Source: Bacteroidales bacterium Bact_16
GTDB lineage: Bacteria > Bacteroidota > Bacteroidia > Bacteroidales > UBA932
DNA length: 6,628 nucleotides
Assembly: GCA_001602885.1 (NCBI GenBank)
Contig: LUZH01000294.1
Coordinates: 1-6,628, forward strand
Direction of reading: 5' to 3'
Of the stretch, positions 1-5,710 are shown piece after piece. A program made the translations under genes and the position numbers. How positions within the stretch are numbered: the first letter of the stretch is position 1; each line of letters opens with the position of its first letter. A model generated the notes under the pieces. That model had not been told where the DNA came from. It saw only the letters and a list, made by a program, of their open reading frames with translations, and searched no databases.

Positions 1-322
1 CGCGGGCGCCGAACCAGGCGTCCACCTCGGGGATTTCCTTCGGCAGTTCGTCGATGTAGCGCTGCGACAGGCAGCCGAACACCACCACTTCCCCGGCTCT
101 CCCCTGCTTCTTCTCCTGCACGGCGGCCAGGATGGCCTCGACGGACTCTTCCTTGGCGTCGCCGATGAAGCCGCAGGTGTTGACCATCAGGATGTCGACC
201 GGCTCGTCGTCCTCCACAATGGCGAAAGCATCTGCCGGCAGTTGGGCCAGCAGATGCTCCGTGTCCACGGTGTTCTTCGAACAGCCGAGGGTGACGACCC
301 TAAGCTTCCTTCTCGGCGTCAT
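1..322 (-). CDS. rimO: Ribosomal protein S12 methylthiotransferase RimO, N-terminal part (runs off the left edge)
   Basis: RimO is a radical-SAM enzyme that adds a methylthio group to a conserved aspartate of ribosomal protein S12. Only the first 107 codons are present, covering the N-terminal MTTase (UPF0004) domain. It opens with MTPRRKLRVVTLGCSKNTVD. The three cysteines expected to bind the auxiliary iron-sulfur cluster are visible at residues 14 (LGCSKN), 50 (VNTCGF) and 84 (FGCLSQ). The GCSKN motif points to RimO rather than MiaB (GCQMN) or MtaB. The radical-SAM CxxxCxxC motif and TRAM domain would lie beyond the window. The ATG at 322 is chosen because a strong purine-rich ribosome site lies just upstream and no earlier in-frame start fits. 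The gene overlaps the end of the DUF5606 gene by 23 nt and is the last visible gene of the operon. Family assignment is secure; completeness cannot be judged. Confidence 0.93.
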   Translation of the reverse strand, partial: MTPRRKLRVVTLGCSKNTVDTEHLLAQLPADAFAIVEDDEPVDILMVNTCGFIGDAKEESVEAILAAVQEKKQGRAGEVVVFGCLSQRYIDELPKEIPEVDAWFGAR

Positions 323-728
323 TCTGCTCCTCCTCCTTTACGAAGTCCAGGGAGGCGTACTTGACGATCTGGCTGTACCAGTCGATCACCTTGCGCATGT
401 GGGACACATAGAAGCGGTCGGCGTCGTAGTTGGGAATCGCCTTGGAGAAGAGGGCCACGAGCTCCTTCTCGGAAGCCTTGGCGGAGGGAGCCTCGGCGTC
501 GCCGAGCGCGTCCTTGATGGCCAGGAAGACCTGGTCCAGCTTCAGCTCGCCCTCGCTGGTGTAGATGGCGATGTCGGCCAGGCTGGAGATGCGGCTGGAG
601 GCGGTGAAGACCTTGCGCTGCTTGGTCTCAAGGCTCTCGGCGATGGCGCCGTTGCGGGACTGGGCGACGTATTGGAAAAGGCCGTGCTGGCCGGAGACGG
701 ACAGGATCCGTGCTAAATCAGTTTGCAT
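300..728 (-). CDS. DUF5606 family protein, Bacteroidota-specific, function unknown
   Basis: A 142-residue soluble protein without signal peptide or membrane segment. The N-terminal half (about residues 1-70) has the DUF5606 pattern: a start like MQTDLARILSVSGQHGLF, then AQSRNGAIAESLE, then a KVFTASSRISSLADIAIYT segment resembling a small beta-rich fold. A second segment (about residues 88-130) has the NYDADRFYVSHMRKVIDWY motif typical of the family. The tail is acidic and charged (KEEEQNDAEKEA). The start at 728 is the methionine at the beginning of family similarity; upstream codons in this frame are arginine- and proline-rich shadow sequence from coaE. The start overlaps the coaE stop by 16 nt and the end overlaps rimO by 23 nt, so translation is probably coupled. 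Its place between CoaE and RimO gives no firm role. Family assignment rests on recalled motifs. Confidence 0.85.
   Translation of the reverse strand: MQTDLARILSVSGQHGLFQYVAQSRNGAIAESLETKQRKVFTASSRISSLADIAIYTSEGELKLDQVFLAIKDALGDAEAPSAKASEKELVALFSKAIPNYDADRFYVSHMRKVIDWYSQIVKYASLDFVKEEEQNDAEKEA
327..338 (-). promoter_or_regulatory. Strong Shine-Dalgarno for rimO inside the DUF5606 gene
   Basis: The minus strand reads AAGGAGGAGGAG, then CAGA, then the rimO ATG. These bases also encode the Lys-Glu-Glu-Glu stretch near the C-terminus of the upstream DUF5606 protein. This is the clearest ribosome site in the window, where most starts have none, and it fixes the rimO start. It suggests that rimO is initiated independently within the overlap or by coupled translation. 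Confidence 0.75.
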
Positions 729-1234
729 ATCAGTTGTCGGATTAAAAGTTGTAATTCTTGGGGGGTGCCGGCGTTGTCCACCACGAAGTCGATCCGGGCC
801 GGGTCGAAGGCCTGCAGCGCGTCGCGCTCCGCGGCCTTGGGGTTGCGCCGGACGCGCACGTCGTAGGGCGCGTCCACCAGCACGACGTTGTCGTAGAGCC
901 CGTCGAACTGGGGTTTGGTGAGCGCGATGGCGGACTCCACGAACAGGAGCGGAGCCGTCTGCGCGGCCTTCCAGGCCTTCAGGTCCTCCACCACGTAGGG
1001 GTAGACCATCTCCTCCAGGGTCCGGAGCTTGTCCGGGTCGGAAAAGACCTCGCCGATCCGCGGCCAGGGCAGCGAGAGGCGCTCCTCGATGCTGCACTTG
1101 AGGCCCGGGACCATCGAATAGAGCAGCTTGGTGCGGGCGTCGCACTCATAGACCGGGAAGTCCAGCGACGCCAGATAGCGGCACGCTTCGCTCTTTCCGC
1201 TCCCGATGGGGCCTGTGACGAGGACGGTACGCAT
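713..1234 (-). CDS. coaE: Dephospho-CoA kinase, divergent and short
   Basis: CoaE phosphorylates dephospho-CoA with ATP, the last step of coenzyme A synthesis, in the cytoplasm. The 173-residue product has the P-loop GPIGSGKS at residues 8-15, an Asp at 32 in the position of the family's DAD motif (VYECDA), the PLLFVES segment around 95-101, VLVDAP around 118-123, and the C-terminal VVDNAGT at 151-157. Typical CoaE proteins have about 195-205 residues. Here the stretch between residues 43 and 64 lacks the usual FG..I..DG.LDR segment, the usual HP motif is YP (Tyr79), and the lid region after Arg129 is about eight residues shorter. The ATG at 1234 lies 2 nt after the ybbR stop and puts the P-loop at the normal distance from the N-terminus. 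Identity as a P-loop kinase of the CoaE family is solid from motifs and operon position; full activity is an inference. Confidence 0.87.
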   Translation of the reverse strand: MRTVLVTGPIGSGKSEACRYLASLDFPVYECDARTKLLYSMVPGLKCSIEERLSLPWPRIGEVFSDPDKLRTLEEMVYPYVVEDLKAWKAAQTAPLLFVESAIALTKPQFDGLYDNVVLVDAPYDVRVRRNPKAAERDALQAFDPARIDFVVDNAGTPQELQLLIRQLICKLI

Positions 1235-1236
1235 GG

Positions 1237-2166
1237 CTATTCGGCGGTTTTGACCATGCAGTCGAAGACTTCCGGCGTGAGCGTGTAGTCGATCACGTCG
1301 GACGGGAGGCCTTCGCAATGCGCCATGCAGCGGCCGCTGCGCGAGTTCGCGAATTCGCGGTAGTCGACGTAGAAGTGCGTGTGCACGGACGGGTCCGAGG
1401 CCGTCGGGAAGGCGCAGCGGAACACGGCCGTGGCCGTGGACGGCAAGACCGCCAGGTCCACGCGGGCGGGAACGTTGCGCGTCTCGACCTTGACTTCCGC
1501 GCGGATCTCGACGTAGCGCGAGACTTCCATCGAATAGACGCACTCTTCGTGCGAAAGGCGCACGCCCATGGGCGTCTCGAGCCGGATCTTGCCGTGCACG
1601 CTGCCGCGCACGTCATAGAGCTCCAGCGGCTTGGTGGCGACGGCCTCGACGTTCTCGAGCCGCGCGGGCTCGCCGTAGACGAGCACCGTGTCGGGCTGCA
1701 GCGACATCGGGCGGGTGGCCATATACTGCGGCAGGAAATGCACAGAAAGCACCGGGCGCACCGGTACTTTCTTGTACGTCTCCTCCGCGAAGACGAATTC
1801 GAGGTCGTCGGAGATGAAGCCCTCCACCGTGACGCCGTCGCCGAAAAGCTGGGAGGCATAGCGGAAGAGCGCCGAATTGGAGAGGGAGAACCGGTCTCCG
1901 CCGACGTGACGGAAGTCGGTCGCGGCGATGGTCACCTGCTCGGCACGCCTGCGGGCACGGCCCATCAGGATGTGCCGGAAGCCGGTCGCGGACACCTGCG
2001 CGGAAGCGGTCGCTTCCGTCTTGGAGACCGCCGCCCTGCCTTCGATGTTGCTCTTGGCCACGACGGGCACGCTCACGATCGCCACATAGCTTTGCGACAG
2101 ATTGAGCACGAGCCAGATGCTGGCTGAGAACAGCACGCAGAGCAGGAACCGGACCCAGTTCTTCAC
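1237..2166 (-). CDS. YbbR-like (CdaR-type) membrane-anchored protein
   Basis: A 309-residue protein with a single N-terminal hydrophobic segment (about residues 5-25, VRFLLCVLFSASIWLVLNLS). This should act as an uncleaved anchor or signal peptide and place the rest outside the cytoplasmic membrane. The remainder is beta-rich and matches the YbbR pattern as I know it: VPVV near residues 33-36, VEGFISDDLEFVF, YKKVPVRPVLSV, and DTVLVYGEPARLENVEAVATKPLEL (about 159-183), typical of YbbR repeats. In Firmicutes YbbR/CdaR regulates the diadenylate cyclase CdaA; no such gene is in this window, so that role is not shown here. The start is GTG at 2166, preceded by GGGGAATCC; the next in-frame methionine is about 67 residues in and would remove the anchor. 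It lies between yajC (9 nt) and coaE (2 nt). The C-terminal part beyond about residue 215 is less conserved to my eye. Confidence 0.78.
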   Translation of the reverse strand: MKNWVRFLLCVLFSASIWLVLNLSQSYVAIVSVPVVAKSNIEGRAAVSKTEATASAQVSATGFRHILMGRARRRAEQVTIAATDFRHVGGDRFSLSNSALFRYASQLFGDGVTVEGFISDDLEFVFAEETYKKVPVRPVLSVHFLPQYMATRPMSLQPDTVLVYGEPARLENVEAVATKPLELYDVRGSVHGKIRLETPMGVRLSHEECVYSMEVSRYVEIRAEVKVETRNVPARVDLAVLPSTATAVFRCAFPTASDPSVHTHFYVDYREFANSRSGRCMAHCEGLPSDVIDYTLTPEVFDCMVKTAE

Positions 2167-2175
2167 GGATTCCCC

Positions 2176-2514
2176 TTATTTCTTCTCGTCCTGGGAAGCC
2201 TGCTGCGCGGCCGTCATGTCCTTGTTGATGGAGGACTTGTCGACGCGGATCTTGACGTCGCCGTCCACCTTGACGAGCACGGTGTTGCCGTCGATCTCGG
2301 CCACGGTGCCGTAGATGCCGCCGGCGGTGATCACCTTGTCACCCTTCTTGAGGGAGTTGCGCATCTCTTCGAGCTGCTTCTGCTGCTTGCGCTGCGGGCG
2401 GATCATGAAGAGGTACATCACCAGGAACATCGCGGCGAGCATCAGGATCATGCTCAGACCGCCGCCGGCGGGCTGCTGAGCGGCAGCGCCGGCCTGTAAA
2501 ATCATATTCATCAT
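2176..2514 (-). CDS. yajC: Preprotein translocase subunit YajC
   Basis: YajC is a small inner-membrane protein that associates with SecDF and the SecYEG translocon; its exact role in export is minor or unclear. The 112-residue product has the classic build: a short N-terminus, one transmembrane helix at about residues 19-38 (LSMILMLAAMFLVMYLFMI), the signature RPQRKQQKQ just after it, then a small beta domain KKGDKVITAGGIYGTVAEIDGNT and a charged tail. Three methionine codons (2514, 2511, 2505) lie close together; the first is taken but any could be used, as there is no clear ribosome site. The start lies 3 nt after the nusB stop and the TAA stop 9 nt before the ybbR GTG, so it sits firmly within the operon. 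Length and motif order are normal. Confidence 0.95.
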   Translation of the reverse strand: MMNMILQAGAAAQQPAGGGLSMILMLAAMFLVMYLFMIRPQRKQQKQLEEMRNSLKKGDKVITAGGIYGTVAEIDGNTVLVKVDGDVKIRVDKSSINKDMTAAQQASQDEKK

Positions 2515-2517
2515 ATT

Positions 2518-3438
2518 CTATTCGTGTTGGTTGATCAGTTTGTCGAGCAGGCCGTTGACGAAGCCGCTGCTCTCCGGAGTACTATAATACTTGGAAATCT
2601 CAACGTATTCGTTGATGATGATGCGGGGAGACACGGCGGGCGCCATCTGGGCCTCCGCCATGCCGCAGGCGATCAGGCTGAGGTCGGTGGTGCAGAGACG
2701 GTCGCGGGTCCAGCCGGGCGTGAGCTCGGCGACCTTGGCGCAGAAGGCGTCGTAGTTGGCGTAGGCCGTGCGCAGGAGGTTGACCACGAAACGCTTGTCG
2801 CTCTCGAGGGATTCGTTGCCGGGCAGCTCGCTCTGGAAGAGCGGCGGGAGCTTCCAGGTCTCGCCCTGGCCCAGGGCGCGCATCGTGCGGATGCACCAGC
2901 CGAGGGTGTAGCCGAGATCGTCGTTCCAGTGGATGGACAGGTCCTCCAGGATGTCGGCCAGCTCGGGGCTGTCTTCGAGCTCGCGCTCGTAGATCTTGCA
3001 CCACAGGCGGGCGTCCTCCTCCAGCGAGCTCTCGCCGCTGTTGAGGTATTCCTGGAAATATTTACGGCTGCGGATCCGCTCGTAGAGGCGGCGCAGCAAC
3101 ACGTCGTATTGGTCCCACGAAAGCTTCTTCTTGCCCGTCAGTTTGGTAAAATCGGGATCCTGCGCCAGGAGCGCGGGGATGCGGTTTTCGACGAATTTGA
3201 GGTTGGGGTGGAGCTCCTCCTCGGTGGGGTTGAACTTGGCGCGGGCCGCTTCGATGCGGGCCCGGGCCTCCTCCGTGAGGGGTCCCGCCAGGGCAAGCAG
3301 AAACAGATACAGGTCCCGGGTGGACTCGCACGAAACATCCAGGAGGGATTCTGCTTCCTTGAGAGTCATACCGTGGTTTTCCGCGTAGCAGTAGATGACC
3401 TTGAAGGCCTTGATACGGAGAATTCTTCGGTTGAGCAT
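2518..3438 (-). CDS. nusB: Transcription antitermination factor NusB, long Bacteroidota form
   Basis: NusB binds boxA RNA together with ribosomal protein S10 (NusE) and supports antitermination during rRNA transcription. The 306-residue product begins MLNRRILRIKAFKVIYCYAE, matching the NusB start. The C-terminal NusB core is at about residues 215-303: RTAYANYDAFCAKVAEL, DRLCTTDLSLIACGMAEAQ, then PRIIINEYVEISKYYSTPESSGFVNGLLDKL, which carries the family's INE-VE-AK-Y-F-NGVLD pattern. About 150 mostly helical, acidic residues separate the two parts; this enlargement is usual in Bacteroidota. The ATG at 3438 is chosen over an in-frame TTG at 3462 because that TTG lies inside the likely -7 promoter box and so upstream of the expected transcript start. 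It is the first gene of the minus-strand operon. Confidence 0.92.
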   Translation of the reverse strand: MLNRRILRIKAFKVIYCYAENHGMTLKEAESLLDVSCESTRDLYLFLLALAGPLTEEARARIEAARAKFNPTEEELHPNLKFVENRIPALLAQDPDFTKLTGKKKLSWDQYDVLLRRLYERIRSRKYFQEYLNSGESSLEEDARLWCKIYERELEDSPELADILEDLSIHWNDDLGYTLGWCIRTMRALGQGETWKLPPLFQSELPGNESLESDKRFVVNLLRTAYANYDAFCAKVAELTPGWTRDRLCTTDLSLIACGMAEAQMAPAVSPRIIINEYVEISKYYSTPESSGFVNGLLDKLINQHE

Positions 3439-3459
3439 ACTTTCAAACAAATTTATCTG

Positions 3460-3467
3460 CAAAGATA
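3460..3467 (-). promoter_or_regulatory. Candidate -7 promoter box of the nusB operon
   Basis: The minus strand reads TATCTTTG, matching the Bacteroidota -7 consensus TAnnTTTG. Transcription should start a few bases further on, leaving a leader of roughly 15-20 nt before the nusB ATG at 3438. A clear -33 TTTG is not present, only T-rich sequence (GGATTTTTTATCG) upstream. The call rests on consensus and position. Confidence 0.6.
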
Positions 3468-3489
3468 GTAAGTAATCGATAAAAAATCC

Positions 3490-3497
3490 TATTTTTG
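3490..3497 (+). promoter_or_regulatory. Candidate -7 promoter box of the DUF3276 gene
   Basis: The plus strand reads TATTTTTG, an exact fit to TAnnTTTG, 29 nt before the ATG at 3527. The expected leader would be about 20-25 nt and AT-rich, without a Shine-Dalgarno sequence, as is common in this phylum. No good -33 box is seen upstream. Confidence 0.6.
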
Positions 3498-3526
3498 TAT
3501 AAGATATACTCTAAAAAATCGCTACA

Positions 3527-3862
3527 ATGTACAGAGACGATTACGATTCTCGTTATGAAAGCCGCGACGCCGAAGACGTGTTCTCCAAGCCCGTCCGCGC
3601 CGGCAAGCGGACCTATTTCTTCGACGTGAAAGCCACGAAGGGACGCAAAGACTTCTACCTGACCATCACCGAGAGCAAGCGCCGCACCAATCCCGACGGC
3701 AGCTTCAACTACGACAAGCATAAGATTTTCCTCTACAAGGAGGATTTCGAGAAGTTTGCAGAGGGGCTGGACGAAGTAATCGCCTACATCCGCGACACCT
3801 GTTTCCACGGCGAGATCCCCCAGCGGACCGCCGAGGGCTTCGGTGAGGCAGACTACGAATAA
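3527..3862 (+). CDS. DUF3276 / PUR-family nucleic-acid-binding protein
   Basis: A 111-residue cytoplasmic protein of the small bacterial PUR-alpha-like family. These proteins are single PUR repeats that dimerise and bind single-stranded DNA or RNA. The core at about residues 19-90 has the family sequence: FSKPVRAGKRTYFFDVKATK, then DFYLTITESKRR, then YDKHKIFLYKEDFEKFAEGLDEVIAYI. This gives a beta-beta-beta-beta-alpha order with many Lys, Arg and aromatic residues on the strands. The N-terminus (MYRDDYDSRYESRDAEDV) and C-terminus are acidic and probably disordered. It is the only plus-strand gene here. It has its own promoter, diverges from nusB and converges on dsbD, so it is probably a single-gene unit. 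Bacterial PUR proteins are implicated in nucleic-acid regulation, but the targets of this one are unknown. Confidence 0.9.
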   Translation: MYRDDYDSRYESRDAEDVFSKPVRAGKRTYFFDVKATKGRKDFYLTITESKRRTNPDGSFNYDKHKIFLYKEDFEKFAEGLDEVIAYIRDTCFHGEIPQRTAEGFGEADYE

Positions 3863-3900
3863 AATTCCTCGACCGCTCTAGAGAGCTGCGTCGAGGAATT
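3863..3900. terminator. Hairpin shared by two converging genes, likely bidirectional terminator
   Basis: AATTCCTCGAC at 3863-3873 pairs perfectly with GTCGAGGAATT at 3890-3900 (11 bp). The loop has an inner stem GCTC/GAGC (3875-3878 with 3883-3886) around TAGA. The stem starts right after the TAA of the DUF3276 gene and contains the last codons and stop (3878-3880) of dsbD. On the minus strand the stem is followed by AATTTTATTC, a short T-rich tail; on the plus strand the tail (CTATAAATCC) is weaker. Termination is therefore better supported for dsbD than for the plus-strand gene. Confidence 0.65.
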
Positions 3901-5701
3901 CTATAAATCCTTGTACATCGAGATTGTAGGGACGGGGGCCGGCGAGGCGGTTGCCGTCGCTATCCAGTAGGAAATAGTTCGGTTGCGCGTTCACGCCGAA
4001 GTCGTGGAGCGCAACGTACGAATTGACGCGTCCCACGTCCTTGAGCGGCTTGCCCCGGTCGTTCATCACCCATTTCTCTTCCGGCAGTTTCGTCTTGTCG
4101 TCCACGTGCAGCGCGGCGATGACGAAGTCCTCGCGCAGGCGGCGCAGCACCTCGGGATCCGACCACACGCGCGCCTCCATCTCCCGGCAGTTCACGCAGC
4201 CATAGCCCGTAAAATCCAGGAACACCGGCTTGCCGACGGCCTTGGACGCGGCCAGCGCGTCCGGCAGGTTGTCGTAGGCCCGCAGCCCGTGCGCGATGGT
4301 GATGTTGCCCGGCTGGGCTTCCCCAGCCGCATCGGCAGCTCCCGGCAGACTGACCGTACCCTCCCCTGCCATGCTGACCGTACGCGAAGCATCCAACACG
4401 AAGTCCTGCGTCTCCATCGGCGGCAGGTAGCCCGACAGGGCCTTGAGGGGCGCGCCCCACATGCCCGGGATCAGGTAGACCACGAAGGAGAACACGGCGA
4501 TGGCGAGCGCCAGGCGCGGCACGCCGATATATTCGAGCGGAGAATCGTTCTTGAAGCGGATCTTGCCGATCAGATACAGGCCCAGGAGCGTGAAGACGGC
4601 GATCCAGATGGCCAGATAGACCTCGCGGTCCAGCAGGTGCCAGTGGTAGGTCTGGTCGGCCGTGCTGAGGAACTTGAGGCCGAGGGCGATCTCGATGAAG
4701 CCCAGCACCACCTTGACGGAGTTGAGCCAGCCGCCGCTCTTGGGGAGCTTCTTCAGCAAGGAAGGGAAAAGCGCCAGGACGGTGAACGGAAGGGCGAATG
4801 CGACGCTGAAAGCGAGCATCGTGACCATCGGCGCCCAGAACTCGCCCTGCGTGCTCTTGATGAGCACCGTGCCCACGATCGGACCGGTGCAGCTGAAGCT
4901 GACGAGCACGAGCGTGAGGGCGAGGAAGAAGATGCCGCCGAGGCCCTTGCGGTCGCTGTTCTTGTCGGCGCTGTTGGTCCACTTGCTCGGGAGCGTGATC
5001 TCGAACGCGCCGAAGAAGCTCGCGGCGAAGGCCATGAACACCAGGAAGAACAGGATGTTGGGCAGCCAGTGCGTGGACAGCCAGTTGAAGATGTCGGCCG
5101 TGACGCCGCTGCCGCCCACGATCCACGTGATGCCGATGATCAGGCAGATCGGGACCGTGTAGAGCAGGACGATGAACAGGCCGTACAGGGCGGCCTTGAG
5201 GCGGCCCTGGCGGGCGTTGTCGCTGCCCTTCATGAAGAAGGAGACGGTCATCGGGACCATCGGGAACACGCAAGGCGTCAGGAGCATCGCAAATCCCCAC
5301 AGGATCGCCTCCAGAATCAGCGCCCAGAGGCTGTTATTTCCTTCCGGAGAGGCAGCAGTCCGGGTCTGCGGATTGTAGCCACCCTCGGCTTCATAAGAGG
5401 GAGGGGCCCACTGCGTCGCAGTGGGAGGGGTCTCACGAAGTGAGACATCCGCAGACCCGGAGCTGCTGCTCTCCGAAGAAAGCTCGAGAAACTCCTCAAA
5501 GTCCCAGTCGACAGGCATGTAGCAGGCGTCGCCGCGGCAGGGCATGTACGTGACGGTGCCGGAGACGTGGTCGATCCCCTCCTCCAGCTCGCCCGTCAGG
5601 ACGATCTTGTTGCCGTCCGCGTCCTGCCGGACCTCGGACTTCCAGTTGACTTGCGGTACGGCCTGCAGCAGCAGGACAAGCGACAGAAGAAAATGCGTCA
5701 T
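3878..5701 (-). CDS. dsbD: Thiol:disulfide interchange protein DsbD with a shortened N-terminal domain and palindrome-encoded linker
   Basis: DsbD carries electrons from cytoplasmic thioredoxin across the inner membrane to periplasmic partners such as DsbC-like or cytochrome c maturation proteins. The 607-residue product has a short signal peptide (1 to about 15) and an N-terminal domain remnant with a Cys pair at 55 and 60 (YMPCRGDACYMP). A linker follows at about 73-123. The eight-helix CcdA-like membrane domain spans about 126-415, with redox cysteines at 144 (LLTPCVFPMVPM) and 271 (SFSCTGP). A second linker precedes a C-terminal thioredoxin domain with C502-VN-C505 (GYGCVNCREME) and a cis-Pro region QPNYF at 573-577. 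All six redox cysteines are present. The N-terminal domain spans only about 55 residues instead of about 120-140, apparently lacking its middle. The first linker is encoded by a long inverted repeat. The start at 5701 is 9 nt after rny. The stop lies in a terminator-like hairpin. Confidence 0.92.
   Translation of the reverse strand: MTHFLLSLVLLLQAVPQVNWKSEVRQDADGNKIVLTGELEEGIDHVSGTVTYMPCRGDACYMPVDWDFEEFLELSSESSSSGSADVSLRETPPTATQWAPPSYEAEGGYNPQTRTAASPEGNNSLWALILEAILWGFAMLLTPCVFPMVPMTVSFFMKGSDNARQGRLKAALYGLFIVLLYTVPICLIIGITWIVGGSGVTADIFNWLSTHWLPNILFFLVFMAFAASFFGAFEITLPSKWTNSADKNSDRKGLGGIFFLALTLVLVSFSCTGPIVGTVLIKSTQGEFWAPMVTMLAFSVAFALPFTVLALFPSLLKKLPKSGGWLNSVKVVLGFIEIALGLKFLSTADQTYHWHLLDREVYLAIWIAVFTLLGLYLIGKIRFKNDSPLEYIGVPRLALAIAVFSFVVYLIPGMWGAPLKALSGYLPPMETQDFVLDASRTVSMAGEGTVSLPGAADAAGEAQPGNITIAHGLRAYDNLPDALAASKAVGKPVFLDFTGYGCVNCREMEARVWSDPEVLRRLREDFVIAALHVDDKTKLPEEKWVMNDRGKPLKDVGRVNSYVALHDFGVNAQPNYFLLDSDGNRLAGPRPYNLDVQGFIEFLDAAL
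4350..4383. repeat. Short direct repeat in the second dsbD linker
   Basis: CTGACCGTAC occurs at 4350-4359 and again at 4374-4383, a 24-bp (eight-codon) period. It encodes a near-duplicate TVSMAGEG / TVSLPGAA at about residues 441-456, between the membrane and thioredoxin domains. It is probably a small in-frame slippage duplication in a tolerant linker. Next to it, GGCTGGG (4311-4317) and CCCAGCC (4322-4328) form a 7-bp hairpin. Confidence 0.55.
5337..5481. repeat. Long inverted repeat with internal hairpins (REP/MITE-like) inside dsbD
   Basis: The left arm 5337-5373 and right arm 5447-5481 are inverted copies. The inner 15 bp (TCCGGGTCTGCGGAT, 5359-5373, against 5447-5461) match perfectly. 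CAGCAG (5353-5358) pairs with CTGCTG (5463-5468) and GGAGAG (5346-5351) with CTCTCC (5469-5474), with single-base bulges at 5352 and 5462. Similarity continues to TTTC/GAAA at the ends. The 73-bp interior holds a weak stem CCCTC/GAGGG (5382-5386 with 5397-5401) and two strong ones. The whole can fold as a cloverleaf. It is read through in frame by dsbD, encoding about residues 74-122, rich in Ser, Pro, Thr and Gly. No transposase and no clear target-site duplication is seen. Interpretation as an inserted non-autonomous element is inference. Confidence 0.8.
5407..5446. repeat. Tandem hairpins at the core of the inverted-repeat element
   Basis: CCCACTGCGTCGCAGTGGG (5407-5425) is a perfect palindrome around one central base, realistically an 8-bp stem with loop GTC. 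Four bases later, GTCTCACGAAGTGAGAC (5430-5446) is a perfect 7-bp stem with loop GAA. The second hairpin abuts the right outer arm directly. Two such strong hairpins in a row inside a reading frame are unlikely to result from coding constraints. Confidence 0.85.
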
Positions 5702-5710
5702 CTTGAATGA

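Larger units (their letters stand above)
3439..3526. other. AT-rich divergent promoter region
   Basis: This 88-bp gap between the two divergently transcribed genes (nusB leftwards, DUF3276 gene rightwards) is strongly AT-rich, against a GC-rich background. It holds one candidate Bacteroidota promoter box on each strand and the short imperfect dyad GTATA-AGA-TATAC at 3497-3509, just after the plus-strand box, which could be an operator or simply chance in AT-rich DNA. No other gene or RNA is seen. Confidence 0.7.

Noticed and set aside
729..1145. Upstream extension of the DUF5606 reading frame into coaE
   Set aside because: The extension is low-complexity Arg/Ala/Gly/Pro sequence antiparallel in character to no known family; family similarity begins at the Met at 728.
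1235..1543. Upstream extension of the coaE reading frame into ybbR
   Set aside because: The extra residues are Arg- and Pro-rich shadow sequence of ybbR, and the P-loop is at the normal distance from the ATG at 1234.
3497..3509. GTATA-AGA-TATAC dyad as a specific operator
   Set aside because: Five-base arms in AT-rich DNA are easily due to chance; mentioned only as a possibility within the promoter region.
3983..5443. A 486-codon open frame on the plus strand opposite dsbD, and similar long plus-strand frames at 1318-2127 and 2524-3468
   Set aside because: The translations are rich in Arg, His, Glu, Asp and Val without recognisable domains and lie exactly opposite well-supported genes. This is the usual shadow of GC-rich codon bias.
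5337..5481. A tRNA or other classical structured RNA gene, suggested by the cloverleaf-like pairing
   Set aside because: The outer stem is far too long, no T-loop or anticodon features are present, and the stretch is coding in frame within dsbD.
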